Below are positions 1 through 10,814 of a stretch of 64,000 nt of DNA, piece after piece. A model generated the notes under the pieces. The model was not told the origin of the DNA and did not search any database. It was given only the letters and a program-made list of their open reading frames with translations. The first letter of the stretch is position 1, and each line of letters starts with the position of its first letter. Source of the stretch: Fomes fomentarius (lineage: Eukaryota; Basidiomycota; Agaricomycetes; Polyporales; Polyporaceae); contig JABYQN010000011.1 of assembly GCA_022606135.1 (NCBI GenBank), positions 620,001 through 684,000 of the forward strand, given 5' to 3'. The position numbers and the translations under genes were made by a program.

Positions 1-1
1 C

Positions 2-580
2 GTCCTCATTCTCCCGGACCTCCCAGACCTCAGGACGTTCCGGTGCCATTTCCAGATCAGCCTACACAGTGATCCAGCAAAGCTAGCAGAACACCAAGCA
101 TACGTCACAACGTTCCGCGACGCTTGGCTACCGAACCTTCCCACGGACCTTGAGCAGCTGGTCCTGTACATCGAATACGGCCACGAAACCCCGCCCTGTG
201 CGCAATCGATGCCGCTATGGGGTTTTGAGCCTGCATTGGCCCGTTTTCCTCGCTTGAAGAAATTGACCATCTACTTCCCGACAATCCCGGGCACGCTGGA
301 AGGTGCTACCACTGCGGTTGCCGCGTGCTTCCCTGCGGCTCACGCGAGAGGTATTCTCAGTATCAGCGTTGGATCTTGGGACTTGGAATGGTGGGCATCC
401 TGCGTACTTCTCCTTGTGAACGTGCGCATGCTCACACGTTCGTTTCCAAAACTCACAGTCGAGAGTCAGATCTATATGGGTATCTACGCGATAGTTGCTA
501 GACGCGGCCGTTGTACTATCTATTTTGCCTTTCGTGCCAGACCACATCATACAGATGGACCGTGCGATGCACCACCTTAG
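2..580 (+). CDS. 3' end of an LRR/F-box-like protein (partial, runs off left edge)
   Basis: An open frame enters from the window edge at base 2 and stays open for 192 codons to a stop at 578-580. It reads as alternating hydrophobic and leucine-rich segments (LILPDLPDLRTFRC, LEQLVLYIEY, FPRLKKLTIYFP), followed by an SISVGSWDLEWW segment. This pattern resembles the C-terminal leucine-rich part of the large F-box-like families of mushroom-forming fungi. The last 60 codons after EWW lose this character, so the true end may be reached through an unseen splice. No catalytic residues are visible. The F-box itself would lie outside the window, so the family call is an inference from the repeat pattern only. 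Confidence 0.5.
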   Translation, partial: VLILPDLPDLRTFRCHFQISLHSDPAKLAEHQAYVTTFRDAWLPNLPTDLEQLVLYIEYGHETPPCAQSMPLWGFEPALARFPRLKKLTIYFPTIPGTLEGATTAVAACFPAAHARGILSISVGSWDLEWWASCVLLLVNVRMLTRSFPKLTVESQIYMGIYAIVARRGRCTIYFAFRARPHHTDGPCDAPP

Positions 581-733
581 CTCATGGGATGCTAGTTCTG
601 GAAGACCGGAGGAAGTTGAAAGGAAGGCTTCTCACATCGCATCGGAAGCCTCGAGGCACAAGGTTATGTTGCCGGACCGAGTACTAGCGCAAGCTAACGC
701 TCGTCTCCGCTGTACACTCTTCCGCTCTGACCC

Positions 734-3700
734 ATGGTGTTCATGAAGCTGTCTTTGCGATACGTTCTAGTGCTTTTCTCTTCTCTCAAGGACCCTCTCA
801 GGCGTCTCCTGCTAGTATGGCGGTATCTGAAGCGATGTCTGGGACCTGGCAAGCCTAGGTCCAGGGGCAATCGCAAGGAGAGTGAGCTAGGTCGAGGTAT
901 AGGCGAGGAAGATAGGAAGAATTTGGAATGGCGGGGGACGCGTACTCCTGCCCAGGACGGCCAGAGCGAGGTATTCAATATTTGCGCAAGCCGAAGACCA
1001 GGTTCTCCCGGTGGTCTGTCCGCATTGGGACTACACCTGGATCACCCGCATGGCCAATTCTTGCAGCCAACAGACATTCCCGGATCTCGTCCGCCCTCCA
1101 TAGCAATCGAATCTGGTCAGTCTCCAGCCCACAGTGTTGTAGAGATGCCGTACTCCTATGCCCACTCCAACAACTCGAGATCGTCCGATCTGTCTATTGG
1201 AGGTCAGTCCTCGGGTGAGCCTCACCGCGGGAGGCGTCTTGAAGTCGCGCGCGCTAGACCGGATGCACGCCCTACGTCGCGGGCCGCAGCACGAGGGACC
1301 TCACGTGTCGCTGTTGCTTCCAGAGCGCCGTCCCCCGCGAGATCGCGTTCGGGCTCGAGAGCCCCTTCGCGTAGCCCTCTGAGTTCTATCATCGGCCTGC
1401 CCTTTATCACGACCGCTCCACCAACACCGACGCCGACGAACGGCAGTCAGCCCACATTGGCGGTCCCAGACGCCAGTGTCGTGCATCCTACCACCCCTGA
1501 GGCCGTACCATCCATTGTGTTGCCCGACGAGGGCCCCGACATCTACCCAGTGCTTGAGATACCACGGTATGACAATTGCCCCACTGTCCCTCCTGATGAC
1601 AAAGAGTGGACCTTGGACCCGGTCACAACACAGTTCCACTTGTGAGTATCCGTAACGTGTGCAATTAAGGTGGCTTATTGTTCATGCGCTCACTTGGTGT
1701 CGATCAGAGACAATGTTCCCTCCGGCTGGACACCTTGCACGCATCCTGATGGCCGGCTATATTTCTATGATACGAGACGAGTACGTTCATTCCATAATCA
1801 GGTCCGGCCTCTCGTACTCATATGTCTTGATCCGAATAATATGTCTTTAGAGGATATACACAGACAACGACGTCCGTATCGCAAAAATTCTTGATACTCT
1901 CGAAACGTTCGCGAGACAGCTCGACGAGATGGTGCGCAAGAGCGAACTCTCGCTACCTGAGAACCATGACCTTGTGCTGTTTTTGGAGAACCGAACGACG
2001 ATGCCGGGATCGAACTGGCTCTATTACTATGCAGACCATGCAACCCACACTCTCTTCTGGATTCAACCATGCAGTCTCCCCAGTGCTCTAGAGGTCACCG
2101 AAGTCAAGGCAATCTGTGGACCATATGACATGAGTACGTGATATTTGAGTCGTGTATCAGACCAACTCACACCTTGCATAGAGTACGAGATTGAATCAAA
2201 GTATTGGTATGGTGCATATTTGTCTCCTTGAGGGCGTGAGAGTACGCTCATGCAATCGTGCAGGCAGCATATCGAGATGTATCCATTTGGTCACTCGATT
2301 CCGGATGCTGTGTACACCGAGATAAACGGAATGTTGGTGTTTGCTAGCACTGGTGGGTCCAATTCTACACGTCCATAGCAGCATCATTGACTGGATTGTC
2401 AGATGCCACTACATCATTGACAACGACCGTGCCATATTGTCCAGATGACGTGCACAGAATGATCGCGCACGTCAAAGCCGCACAAGGTATGCTGAGGTTC
2501 TCTTATATTGAGTTACTCACGCTGACTGGATATCCTACGGTAGCTGTCGACAAGACCGATTATGCGACGGCAGTCGTAGGTGAGCATCGTCTCCTATATG
2601 TTTCGCAATAGTCATTCTGAACTTTCGTGTAAAGGGAGATTGATGTCGATATGGTGTGAGTAGAAGTGGTGGTATAGGGCGATTACGGTGCTGGTTAACG
2701 TTCTAACGTACTCTCAGATCACAACCGTTTCCTCAACTTCCATGGCCAGACTCACGCAAGACTCAATCGGAACCAAACCGTGTACAATAGACCAGCTCCT
2801 CGTCGCACACCCCTTATCAAGATTCTGTCCCCACTCTTCTGGAACGCGCCCGACGTGCATCTGAAGGGGCTGGAGACGATCTGGACCGACAACGTGATTA
2901 TTATTATCCCTTGGTCTGGCTTCATCTCGAAACTGCTCGGCGAATGGCAAGAATTTGTGCTCTACGTGCGTGCTGATAGCCTTCAGTTGGCCATTTTAGA
3001 CATTGAGATGTTGTATCTAGGCAACGGTGTTGCTCAACGCCAATGTGGCTTTCCTTGCTATTCCGATCGTGACTGATGGAAAAGTCACCCTTGCCCAGAT
3101 CAGCAGCTACCTCTCAACACTCGCAAGCATCGGATGTATTCTCATCGGCCTACTTCTCATTCGTCAGCACCGCGTAAAGCCGAAGGATACCGCTGAAGAA
3201 GCTGTGAGCGTAAGGCAACTTCTTCACGAGTCCCCGTAAACTCATCTGAGGGACAGAATAAATACCTGAGTTCGCGCGACCACAAGATGCTCGGGCTCGA
3301 GACTCTCGCGATTATCTACAGTCTGCCCTACGCTCTACTTATGTGGGGGTACGTCTGGTGATCTCTCGACATTCAGATTGAAGCTAAAGTACCAACACTT
3401 GCGTTAGAATGGTTACGTTTCTCCTCGCTTTCTCGTTTGAATGCTTCGACACCAGGAACAAGGCGGCTTCTGCCATCACAGCGACCGTGTGGATTGCGGT
3501 GGCGCTCCTCGTTTGCTGGACGATACTCACTGGCTGGGATGGCAGCGACGAGGCCAGTCAGGATGCACCACAGCAGATGATGGAGAAACCCCTTTCTCTT
3601 GAGAATGACGTTCACTCCAGCGGGGCCACCGATACTGTCGCCACACAGGGGAGACCAAAGAGGAAGTGGTGGATGCCCATTTTTGGTCGTTGCGCGTTGT

Positions 3701-3759
3701 CGCATCCGGGAGACCCACAAGTACTGGTGACAGAGATGCACAATGTTTCGAGTGTATGA
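734..3759 (+). CDS. WW-domain protein with four-helix C-terminal membrane region
   Basis: Twelve exons splice in phase: 734-1641, 1708-1780, 1851-2133, 2182-2206, 2264-2352, 2403-2486, 2544-2579, 2635-2655, 2718-2965, 3021-3203, 3257-3348, 3408-3759 (797 codons). The first 300 residues are Ser/Pro/Arg-rich and disordered after a basic amphipathic start. A WW-like core follows (GWTPCTHPDGRLYFYDTRR), then a conserved middle with HIEMYPFGHSIP and NFHGQTHARL. The C-terminal third has about four membrane segments (ATVLLNANVAFLAI, IGCILIGLLLI, IIYSLPYALLMWGMVTFLLAF, VWIAVALLVCW). WW domains bind proline-rich ligands; here that would be at a membrane. The architecture is one I know from uncharacterised agaricomycete proteins. 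The start is uncertain: Met at 734 or the Met three codons later. Function is unknown. Confidence 0.85.
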
Positions 3760-4632
3760 TTAGGTCCGCTTGCCTCATTATTGCTCTGCAAGGTTACACT
3801 TTCGTTGTGTAGTTCGCGTTGACCGGTTCGTAGGGAGAGATTGACATAGCCCAGGCAAGGATTGTGATCTGCAGTCATAGGATAGATGTCATATTTTGAC
3901 GAGCCCAACCTAGATGGTATATGATTCCAGATGGTACATACGATTATTTGGTGGGATGGATCCACCGCTACTGGTTCGTGATGTAATTGACTTGTCCACT
4001 TGCAGCATCTCTCGAGAACGATACCTAGTGCGCTCGGCGTTACGAACAGGCATGGAGGCTAAAAACACTCTTCGCGAAAGTTGAAGGCGATGGCTCCGTA
4101 AGAGATACATAGTGCGCGCTGCTCTCGTTAGGGCGCTCGTGTGATACCCTGTCAGAGGGGCTGTTGTGAGGGGAGTCAGACTGAAGATGATCGAGTGCGT
4201 GTATAGACCACTTGAAAGAGGGAGAGTCGATGGGTGGAAAGGAATAGGGTCTGCGACTTCCAAGCACAATATATCCGAGTCCGGCTATCTGACTTGGGCG
4301 CTGTGGGTGTCATCATCGAAGCTGTCGATAGCAAACTTGAGGCCCTTATCACAACAAGTCTCGCTACCTGTGGAATATAGTAACAAGGCTCGCCTGACCT
4401 GCCACCCACGATGAGAACCTCGGCACACACGACACCCTCACTACATAGGGAAACGAACGATGGATGACATGTCATCTAATATACGGGGGTCCCCTCAGAC
4501 CTGAAGAGGATGCCGACATGCTGCTTGAGTAGTACGGAAAGAATCCGGCATTCAACCGTGCTGTCGCGCTGCTAGATCACCTAGCGTATTGCTCAATAAT
4601 ATATATATCTCATCGCCAGCCGGACACAAGTG
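3760..4632. other. Intergenic, no gene recognised
   Basis: About 870 bases between the convergent ends of the WW-domain gene and SWP1. Short open frames occur on both strands but none has a recognisable domain or a convincing splice pattern. It probably holds the two 3' untranslated regions. Confidence 0.5.
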
Positions 4633-5645
4633 CTACTTGGAGCTTTTGCCGAGACGCCAGTCCCCCGCCGCGGCCAATGCGCGCTTCCCGCTGAGCGCAG
4701 TCGGGATGCTAAGAATAGCACCGTACAGGAGGACCTGCCCCAGACGCAGGTCGACCCAGTACCACACCAGAAGCGCTTCAAACGCACCGAGCGTAACGAT
4801 GAAGGGGGCGATGCTTGGAGAGAAAAGGTGCGGGACCTGCGGACGGATGTGTGCCCACTGTCGAGGGACACGTCAGTGTCAGCCCTGGCCGCTCAGCGCA
4901 TGCGCAAAAAGAGTTGAAAGACGTACCAGACCGAGGAGGACGACCCATGGCGCGGCCAAAAAGAGCGTGGATACGGCAGAGACGAATGCCGGAGGCACCT
5001 TCTGTTCGGGACGGAAGGTGTGGACGATTTCGGGGAGAGGGTGGAACGACGCCTCGTCGGCGTGTTGTGCGGGCGGTTGTGACGGAGGCACCACCAGGTC
5101 AAAGAGCTCGTATTGTACGGGATCATGCACGAAGGAACCGAGGTAAAGAGAGACTTGGAGCGGGTCGCTGGTAGTTGGAGGGAGGGATGCTGGTGGATGC
5201 GCCATGTTCTACGCCGGCAATGGGTTGGGATGTCTGCGTTAATGGAAGTCATGAGGGACGTACCAGCTCAAACTTGGCCTTCCCACCAGAGGTGACCTTC
5301 ACGGGCTGCACGCCCTCCTCGCCCGAGACTGGGTCGTAGAAGCGGAGGAACGTCTGGTGTGGCTGGACACCTTTCCCATCCTCATCCAAAACCTGGAACG
5401 TGACCTTGAGCACATCTGTAGGACTCAGAGAGAGAGCCGGCGCGGGCTTGTGAGCAGCAGATATACTGGACAGGCATGTCAGCAATGGCACATACATTCA
5501 CGGTGGCTGAGACTCACGGCTCAGATCGAAGCTGCTTGGCGTCCGACGAGGAGATTGTGAAGCGCGGCGACTGGAGCTTCAGCACCGAAGCTTGCACTCC
5601 AGCCACAGCTAGTGAGCATACAAACCAAACGAGCGCGCCGACCAT
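4633..5645 (-). CDS. SWP1: Oligosaccharyltransferase subunit Swp1 (ribophorin II)
   Basis: Four exons on the minus strand, 5645-5518, 5465-5264, 5208-4927 and 4857-4633, encode 278 residues, close to the length usual for fungal Swp1. The protein starts with a signal peptide (MVGALVWFVCSLAVAGVQA). A beta-rich lumenal part follows (LKVTFQVLDEDGKG, QTFLRFYDPVSGEEGVQPV). After that comes the conserved stretch FRPEQKVPP and three C-terminal membrane segments (STLFLAAPWVVLLGL; PFIVTLGAFEALLVWYWV; GQVLLYGAILSIPTALSGKRAL). Swp1 is a non-catalytic subunit of the ER oligosaccharyltransferase that transfers the dolichol-linked glycan to asparagine. The gene is intact and converges on the WW-domain gene. 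The identification rests on the segment order and the typical C-terminal WAHIRP...PHLFSPSIAPF region. Confidence 0.93.
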
Positions 5646-5796
5646 GGTGGACGTCGATGGAAGAGTTATGAGCGCGTCGAACGCAGCAGCGCGACGTGTC
5701 ACCTGATTTCGCACAGTAACTGACGGTTAAGTCCCCTGTTATAACTCCATTTACTTATCTTACCTCCGATTTGGCTTGACGCCCACACGAAGGCTC

Positions 5797-6410
5797 ATAT
5801 GAGTGTTTTTGCCTTCTCCGACGCCATGCAGATCAGTAAGTTGCACAGGTGCGAATGAAGTAAGCGACCTAACCAGAACCTCATCGACAGCGTTCGCCAC
5901 CCGGAATGCAGGCAAACTCAAAGTAGTGCGAGAAATGTTAAGGCGGAAAACATCAGTGAGTAGACGGCCCATCGCAGCTGAGCTCATCGACGGACCCTGT
6001 ATCACAGAAGACACGGCACTAGCTGCTTCGAGGGGGATAAACGGGCTTCCTCGGAGACCATATATCTATAATTTTTCAAGGAACTGGGACATGACGATGT
6101 GCTAATCCACCGGTACTGACGATCTAATCTGTTGCCGGCAGTCTCATCAGACTTCTTGTAGGATTCCCCACCATTGCTCGTTGTGCACTTGCGCTTATAG
6201 TGCCGGACTAGGACAAGAACCAGTCCTGTTCGAGGGTGTGTGTTCTCGTAGAAGCAGTTGGCATATCTCCCATGTTCCAGGGCGACCAGGGCAAGTGCGA
6301 ATCGACCCCGACGAAGGGGACAATTTACACGTTTCTGAAGGGTCCCCCGGCGTGGGGAAGATAGAGCGATGGGATGCGGCATTACATCGGCTGAAGCTTT
6401 GGGCCTGATA
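5797..6410 (+). pseudogene. Decayed inosine triphosphate pyrophosphatase (HAM1/ITPA family)
   Basis: Fragments of the ITPase family appear in order but in different frames. FATRNAGKLKVVREMLR near 5892 matches the N-terminal nucleotide-binding motif (TGNxxKL). RRPIAAELIDGPCITEDTAL with INGLP follows at about 5950-6050, then FFKELGHDDVLIHR in another frame, LLVGFPTIARCAL, and CAYSAGLGQEPVLFEGV near 6185-6235. The family segment normally found between the start and RRAAEL (VPEIQGTTQEVA) is missing, and at least two frameshifts plus stops interrupt the rest. ITPase hydrolyses ITP/XTP to monophosphates to clean the nucleotide pool. A functional copy is expected elsewhere in the genome. This locus cannot make the enzyme. 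Confidence 0.85.
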
Positions 6411-6836
6411 CCGGCCGGTCTCTTGCGGAGCTTCACTTGACATTTGACACTCTGTGTTGCCACATATCTGCTCATGCCGTCTAGTAGTAGGAGCTAGTAG
6501 GAGCCGGGAGGAGACATAGTCAGCGGATACCGTTTGGGCGAACTCTGAAGCGTGTCTCTGATCATGATCATTCCTGGGCAAGCCGTGCGCGAGGCACTTG
6601 TTGAATACCTGTACTAACCACCTACCATAGTACAGGAACCATGCTTGGAACTCTTAAGTGAATCAGCGAAACTATATCCTCTTTGAAGTGTTCGCTATGG
6701 TCTTGCACACGACAGTCGCGATCGGTTTCTCAGGCTCAGCGGGACAAATTCCAAACCCGTTGACTTCCGGCCGTGCCCTACCACTGGTGAGATGATAATC
6801 GGAATCAGCCCTAGTATTCGGCACAGGTGTCTCGTA
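6411..6836. other. Intergenic, no gene recognised
   Basis: About 425 bases between the ITPase relic and block X. Several stops occur in every frame and no motif was recognised. Confidence 0.4.
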
Positions 6837-8224
6837 GGAGTGATGTGACCGCCGTACTCGCCAGACATAAGATGGAATTGTATTTGATCGGACTACGTCT
6901 ACTAGTACAAGGTGAATAATACGCTAATCTACATGACCACTCATACTGCCACGTATGCAGCACAGAAGGTTGTCAGTATACATATGGTATCACTCACCTC
7001 TCAGGTCCAGAATCCATTGCGGTCGAGGTCGAAGACGTTAGAGACCGGCGCACACTGTGTGTGCGAAGTTAGCGTCTGCGACATATATGTACAGCCACAA
7101 TCAACTCACCAGCGGGAGGCTCAGCCTTGCAATGCACCGCGCACGCTCCACACAGTCCGAGTCACCCATCCCCGACAGGTGACTTTACCGGAAAGGCGTT
7201 GACTCATCTACCTGTCTCCCTGCGTCCAATTGGGACGGCTTACTGGGAGCGGCAGGAGCCTGAGCAGTACGCGACGCGAACGTCGGATGCCACCAGGTGG
7301 GCTTATACTCGACGGGGCAGCTGGCTATGACTCTTGAGCATGCTCGTGATGCTAGAAGGGGATGGTCTGAGGCAACGTCCGGAGTACACAAAACGTATGA
7401 GACATACGTGGTATGAGTGCCAGCCATGCCGTATGACGCGCATCATGAAGGGAGGTGATGATAGGGTATATGGAATGGTGCACGCCGTTGTTCCCGTCTA
7501 GAGAGAACGAGAAGAACTGAGAATCGACGACTGTCACATCGTCCAGGACAGCCCTCTGTTCACGTTACCCATGTTAGTAGTGATAGAAGGTGGAGATCAT
7601 CTCAGAGCTCACCTGAGAGATGAGCATGTCCACTACAGTCCGTCGCGAATGTATCAGGACGGACTAGATGAGGTGTACCACGTCTTCACCCTCACTCTAG
7701 CTGTAGCCGTATAGACGTGTGTCTGAGAGCGCAGCTCAACTCTGAAAGAGGAGAGCCTTGTAGAGGGGAGCGGACATGATGATGGTACTGAGGAGAGAGC
7801 AGTCCGTCAACTGGCTCTGGTTTTATACCGACGCGGCTGGGATCTGTCAGGTCGGGGCTGGCACCGTCCGGCGGAGGGCTGGACTTCATATCACGCCCCG
7901 GGCTTCGTCAGCTCTTTGGCGGGCGAACAACGGACAGTCCATACTCGGTTCCTCGGCGCTGTACATGCATTTCACCGCTGACGTTGATCCAATCTTTGGA
8001 ATGATAGAACAATAGGGAACCGATTAGGTTCACAGAAGGAGGACAGCGCCCGAGTACTAGGAATGAGTCGAGAATGATCAGCTGACAGAAATCTAGAGGG
8101 GCAGAATGCAGGTCGGGCGGGGCTCCCGTTGTTCTTCTAAGTACAAGCTTGAAAACATACGGTCATCTGGAGGGCGGAGACGATGTTCAACTTCCTGAGC
8201 GCGGTGGTGAATGTTTACGGCTAT
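6837..8224 (-). repeat. Block X, left copy (inverted relative to 54.99-56.41 kb)
   Basis: This 1.4-kb segment matches the reverse complement of 54989-56408 along its length, ending with GGAGTGATGTGACC at the left and GTTTACGGCTA at the right. On the minus strand it has a TATA box (GGTATAAAACC), a short start (MSAPPYKALLFQ-like), splice-like GT/AG signals, and the fragments WWHPTFASRTAQAPAAPSK, LDAGRQVDESTPFR, SHLSGMGDSDC and APVSNVFDLDRNGFWT. Premature stops interrupt these, and the TAA after STPFR is also present in the other two copies. It looks like a small, already dead gene of a family I do not recognise. The LDRNGFWT segment faintly resembles an EF-hand loop, but this is not enough for a name. 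A separate short minus-strand frame at 8275-8093 (ending EEQREPRPTCILPL) overlaps the right end. Confidence 0.8.
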
Positions 8225-8439
8225 GTATTTGTTCCCTGTCGGTACTTCGGTGACCGTGAAGAAGCTGGGCGACATGCCAAGACATCTTCTGCCAATTCTG
8301 GATCACAAAAAATGCAAAATGCACAACACCCAACTACTACCAACTAATACAGAATGGCAGGTCCGACTCAGTACTCACTGTATAGTAGAACTTCACATGT
8401 ACAAGGGCCGCACCATTAGCCTTGCAATGCACCACGCAT

Positions 8440-10140
8440 ACACCGCGCGATCCAATCGAGTCACCCGTCGACACCCCGCGCGCAACAAGTGGCTGCGCGA
8501 GCATGCCCTTGAGCTCGGCCTTCAGCCCTGCGACTTTCGCTGCCACCGCTTTGCACTGCTGATTCGATGGCCCCGAGTCATCATCACTAGAAATGCAACA
8601 AAATTCATCACGTGAGCTGGGGCAATGGAAGGCGAGAGGGCTGGAGGAGCACCTAGCCAAGTCCGAATCAAGTTCAATCTCCATCGCCTCCGCGGTCCCC
8701 CTCAGCCAGTTCCGTTCGTGGTTCTCCTTCGACTTGTGCTACGCTACGTCGATCTCGCGCGCGAGCTGGCTGCGTGCCTTGAGCTTGTCGAGCATGTACA
8801 GCTCGACCGTCATCTCTACGATCTCTCCTTCCTCTAAATTGAAACATGTCAGCACATTACGCAGCACACCCTAGCGACGGAAGAATAGAGATGCACCTCT
8901 ACCCCAGCTATGCATCAGCGCCCAGATGAGCCTCCTCTCGTCCGGCGCACACATCAGCAAGCTGAACCCGCGCCTCATCGCACGCGCCGTCTTTCCATTC
9001 CGGTGCACGTACACATCGGCTGTGCGTGGGTACTGCACAACATGGTCGACAGCGGGGATGTCCGTCGCCAGCAGAACCAAGTTCGGGGTGGACTTGAACC
9101 GGTCGAGGTTCTTCAACCGCTGGCGTTGCTCGAGCTGCGAGTATAGCAGGAAGGCGGCGATGTTGAGCAGCTCGAGGAGTGGGAGCAAGCGTCGGATCCC
9201 GTCTATGGCTGAGAGGAATACGAGAGTGCGCCCGGGGAAGCGGAGCAGAAAATAGTATAGGTATACGTCCTGCAGTGAACTCTGCTATTGAGCGCGAGTT
9301 GTGGTTGCCCAGGTGTTATAGACGCATCTCCTGATTGGCAAGGCATTCGATCCTGCTCTCTTTCAGCGTCGCGACAACGCTCCCAACAGAGCTGGTGTCG
9401 ACCACTGCTGGTTCCGGGTCGCGGAAGTCGAGGCGCAACAACAGGTCGTCCAAAGTGGACGCCGGTTTCTCGTTGTTCTTCCGCTGTATGCGAGATCGCC
9501 TCTTCAAATTCTTCTGCACATCCTCGCTGAGCGTCGCCGAGAACACGAACGTCTGCAGGTCGCCGGCCTTGATGCCTTCCTTGGTGTCCTCAGCCTCGCC
9601 ACCGACTCCCTCGTTCTTGCGTGACGTGAGCCGGATATTGTCTAGCTCGGCGAAGTGGCCAGTCTCAATCACACGGTCTGCCTCGTCAAGACCGAGGAAG
9701 CGCAAGTTCTCAATCTGACTAGTCGTCCTACGGTGTCTTTCAGAACTTGGCCCCGACTGTGGACATGAAACACTTCAGAACCCACCTCCTGCAAGATGTC
9801 CCGGAGACGACCGAGGATTGCGACAAGCACGCCGATCCCGCGCGAGAGGATGCGGCGCTGCTTCTGCGCGGACATGCCTCCCACAATAGCGGCGACGCTG
9901 AATAGAGGTGGGTGCCTGGGTACAGCGCTTTGCCGAGCTGCGGGTGAAGGCGGAATGCGTGCCAAGCAGAGAGAAGTGATTCGCCTGGTAGATGCTCGAG
10001 CAATGGTTAGAGCACGACTTGCTGTAAGATTCACCATCGAAGATGACCGGTTCTGGCAGCGCATCCACATCAAGAGCCTTTGAAATCGCTTTCGACGAGT
10101 CTGCCACTCCATCTTTTGCATCGTGCTCTTTTTTAGTCCC
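8440..10140 (-). pseudogene. Decayed MAK5/DDX24-type DEAD-box RNA helicase
   Basis: Read on the minus strand from 10140 downward, MAK5-type pieces follow in order but in shifting frames. They are AFRLHPQLGKALY (N-terminal of the helicase core), VAAIVGGMSAQKQRRILSRG with VLVAILGRLRDILQE (motif Ib region), NLRFLGLDEADRVIETGHFAELDNI (DEAD box), QTFVFSATLSEDVQKNLKRR (SAT motif), [39 protein letters not shown], and [12 protein letters not shown] (motif VI, normally HRxGRTAR). The relic ends with KVAGLKAELKGMLAQPLVARGVST near 8460. The Q motif and Walker A (AxTGSGKT) region expected between GKALY and AAIVGG is absent, and several frameshifts separate the blocks. MAK5 is an essential nucleolar helicase for 60S ribosome assembly, so an intact copy must exist elsewhere. 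Confidence 0.9.
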
Positions 10141-10814
10141 ATTTACATGCTACGCTCGGTATGTATCCTTCCCTGCGTATAGGAGGACGGACGTACCTTG
10201 AGAAGGGCCACTTTCCCCCCTAAGGTCGGCTTCACACGGCTGTTTGACCTTTTCCGATGCCAAGTCGTCAGTCAGAATATGCTTGGTCTTGACACGCTTC
10301 GCGATGGAGGATGCAAAAGGCTTTATCTTCCTCTACAATGTTGGCGTAGAGGATGTCATCAGGGAGATTGGTCGCGATGACGTTGTAGCGCGATTGCAGT
10401 TGACGTTGAAGTTCGGTTAGTTGGAATCTGAGAAAGTTGTACACAATTTCGGCGATCACCGCCCGAACCGACCGGGACGACCCCTACATCAACGAGCGTC
10501 AACACCAGATCCTCCACGGGAGGCCCGTCTGTCGCCTTCTTGAACTTCGTATTTTGTGTTCCGCTGAGTACTAAGTACCCCCTATCGACCCTAGTGAGCC
10601 TTACTCTTATAGACACTAATGCAAAAGGGCGGTGTTGAATTCTTGTCTACGATGCCAACAACAACGCAGGGGCGATAATTGTTCTCTTGTTAGGCTTTCG
10701 GGGGCCAAACATTTGGACGAGAGTCCCGGCCAAGTTCATATCCTACAAATCAACCATAGCTACCAGTACCCCTCATATCGGCTCACTGACACCATTGTCC
10801 ATTAGACACTTGAT
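10141..10814. other. Uncertain spacer between two relics
   Basis: The minus strand contains a short frame (10459-10268; NFLRFQLTELQRQLQSRYNV, NLPDDILYANIVEEDKAF) and another at 10616-10359 with VEDLVLTLVDVGVVPVGSGG. They look protein-like but I cannot assign them. They may be further debris belonging to the MAK5 relic or an unrelated dead gene. Confidence 0.3.

Noticed and set aside
8440..10140. Functional DEAD-box helicase with introns
   Set aside because: Frame changes fall inside conserved motifs without splice signals, and the Walker A region is missing.
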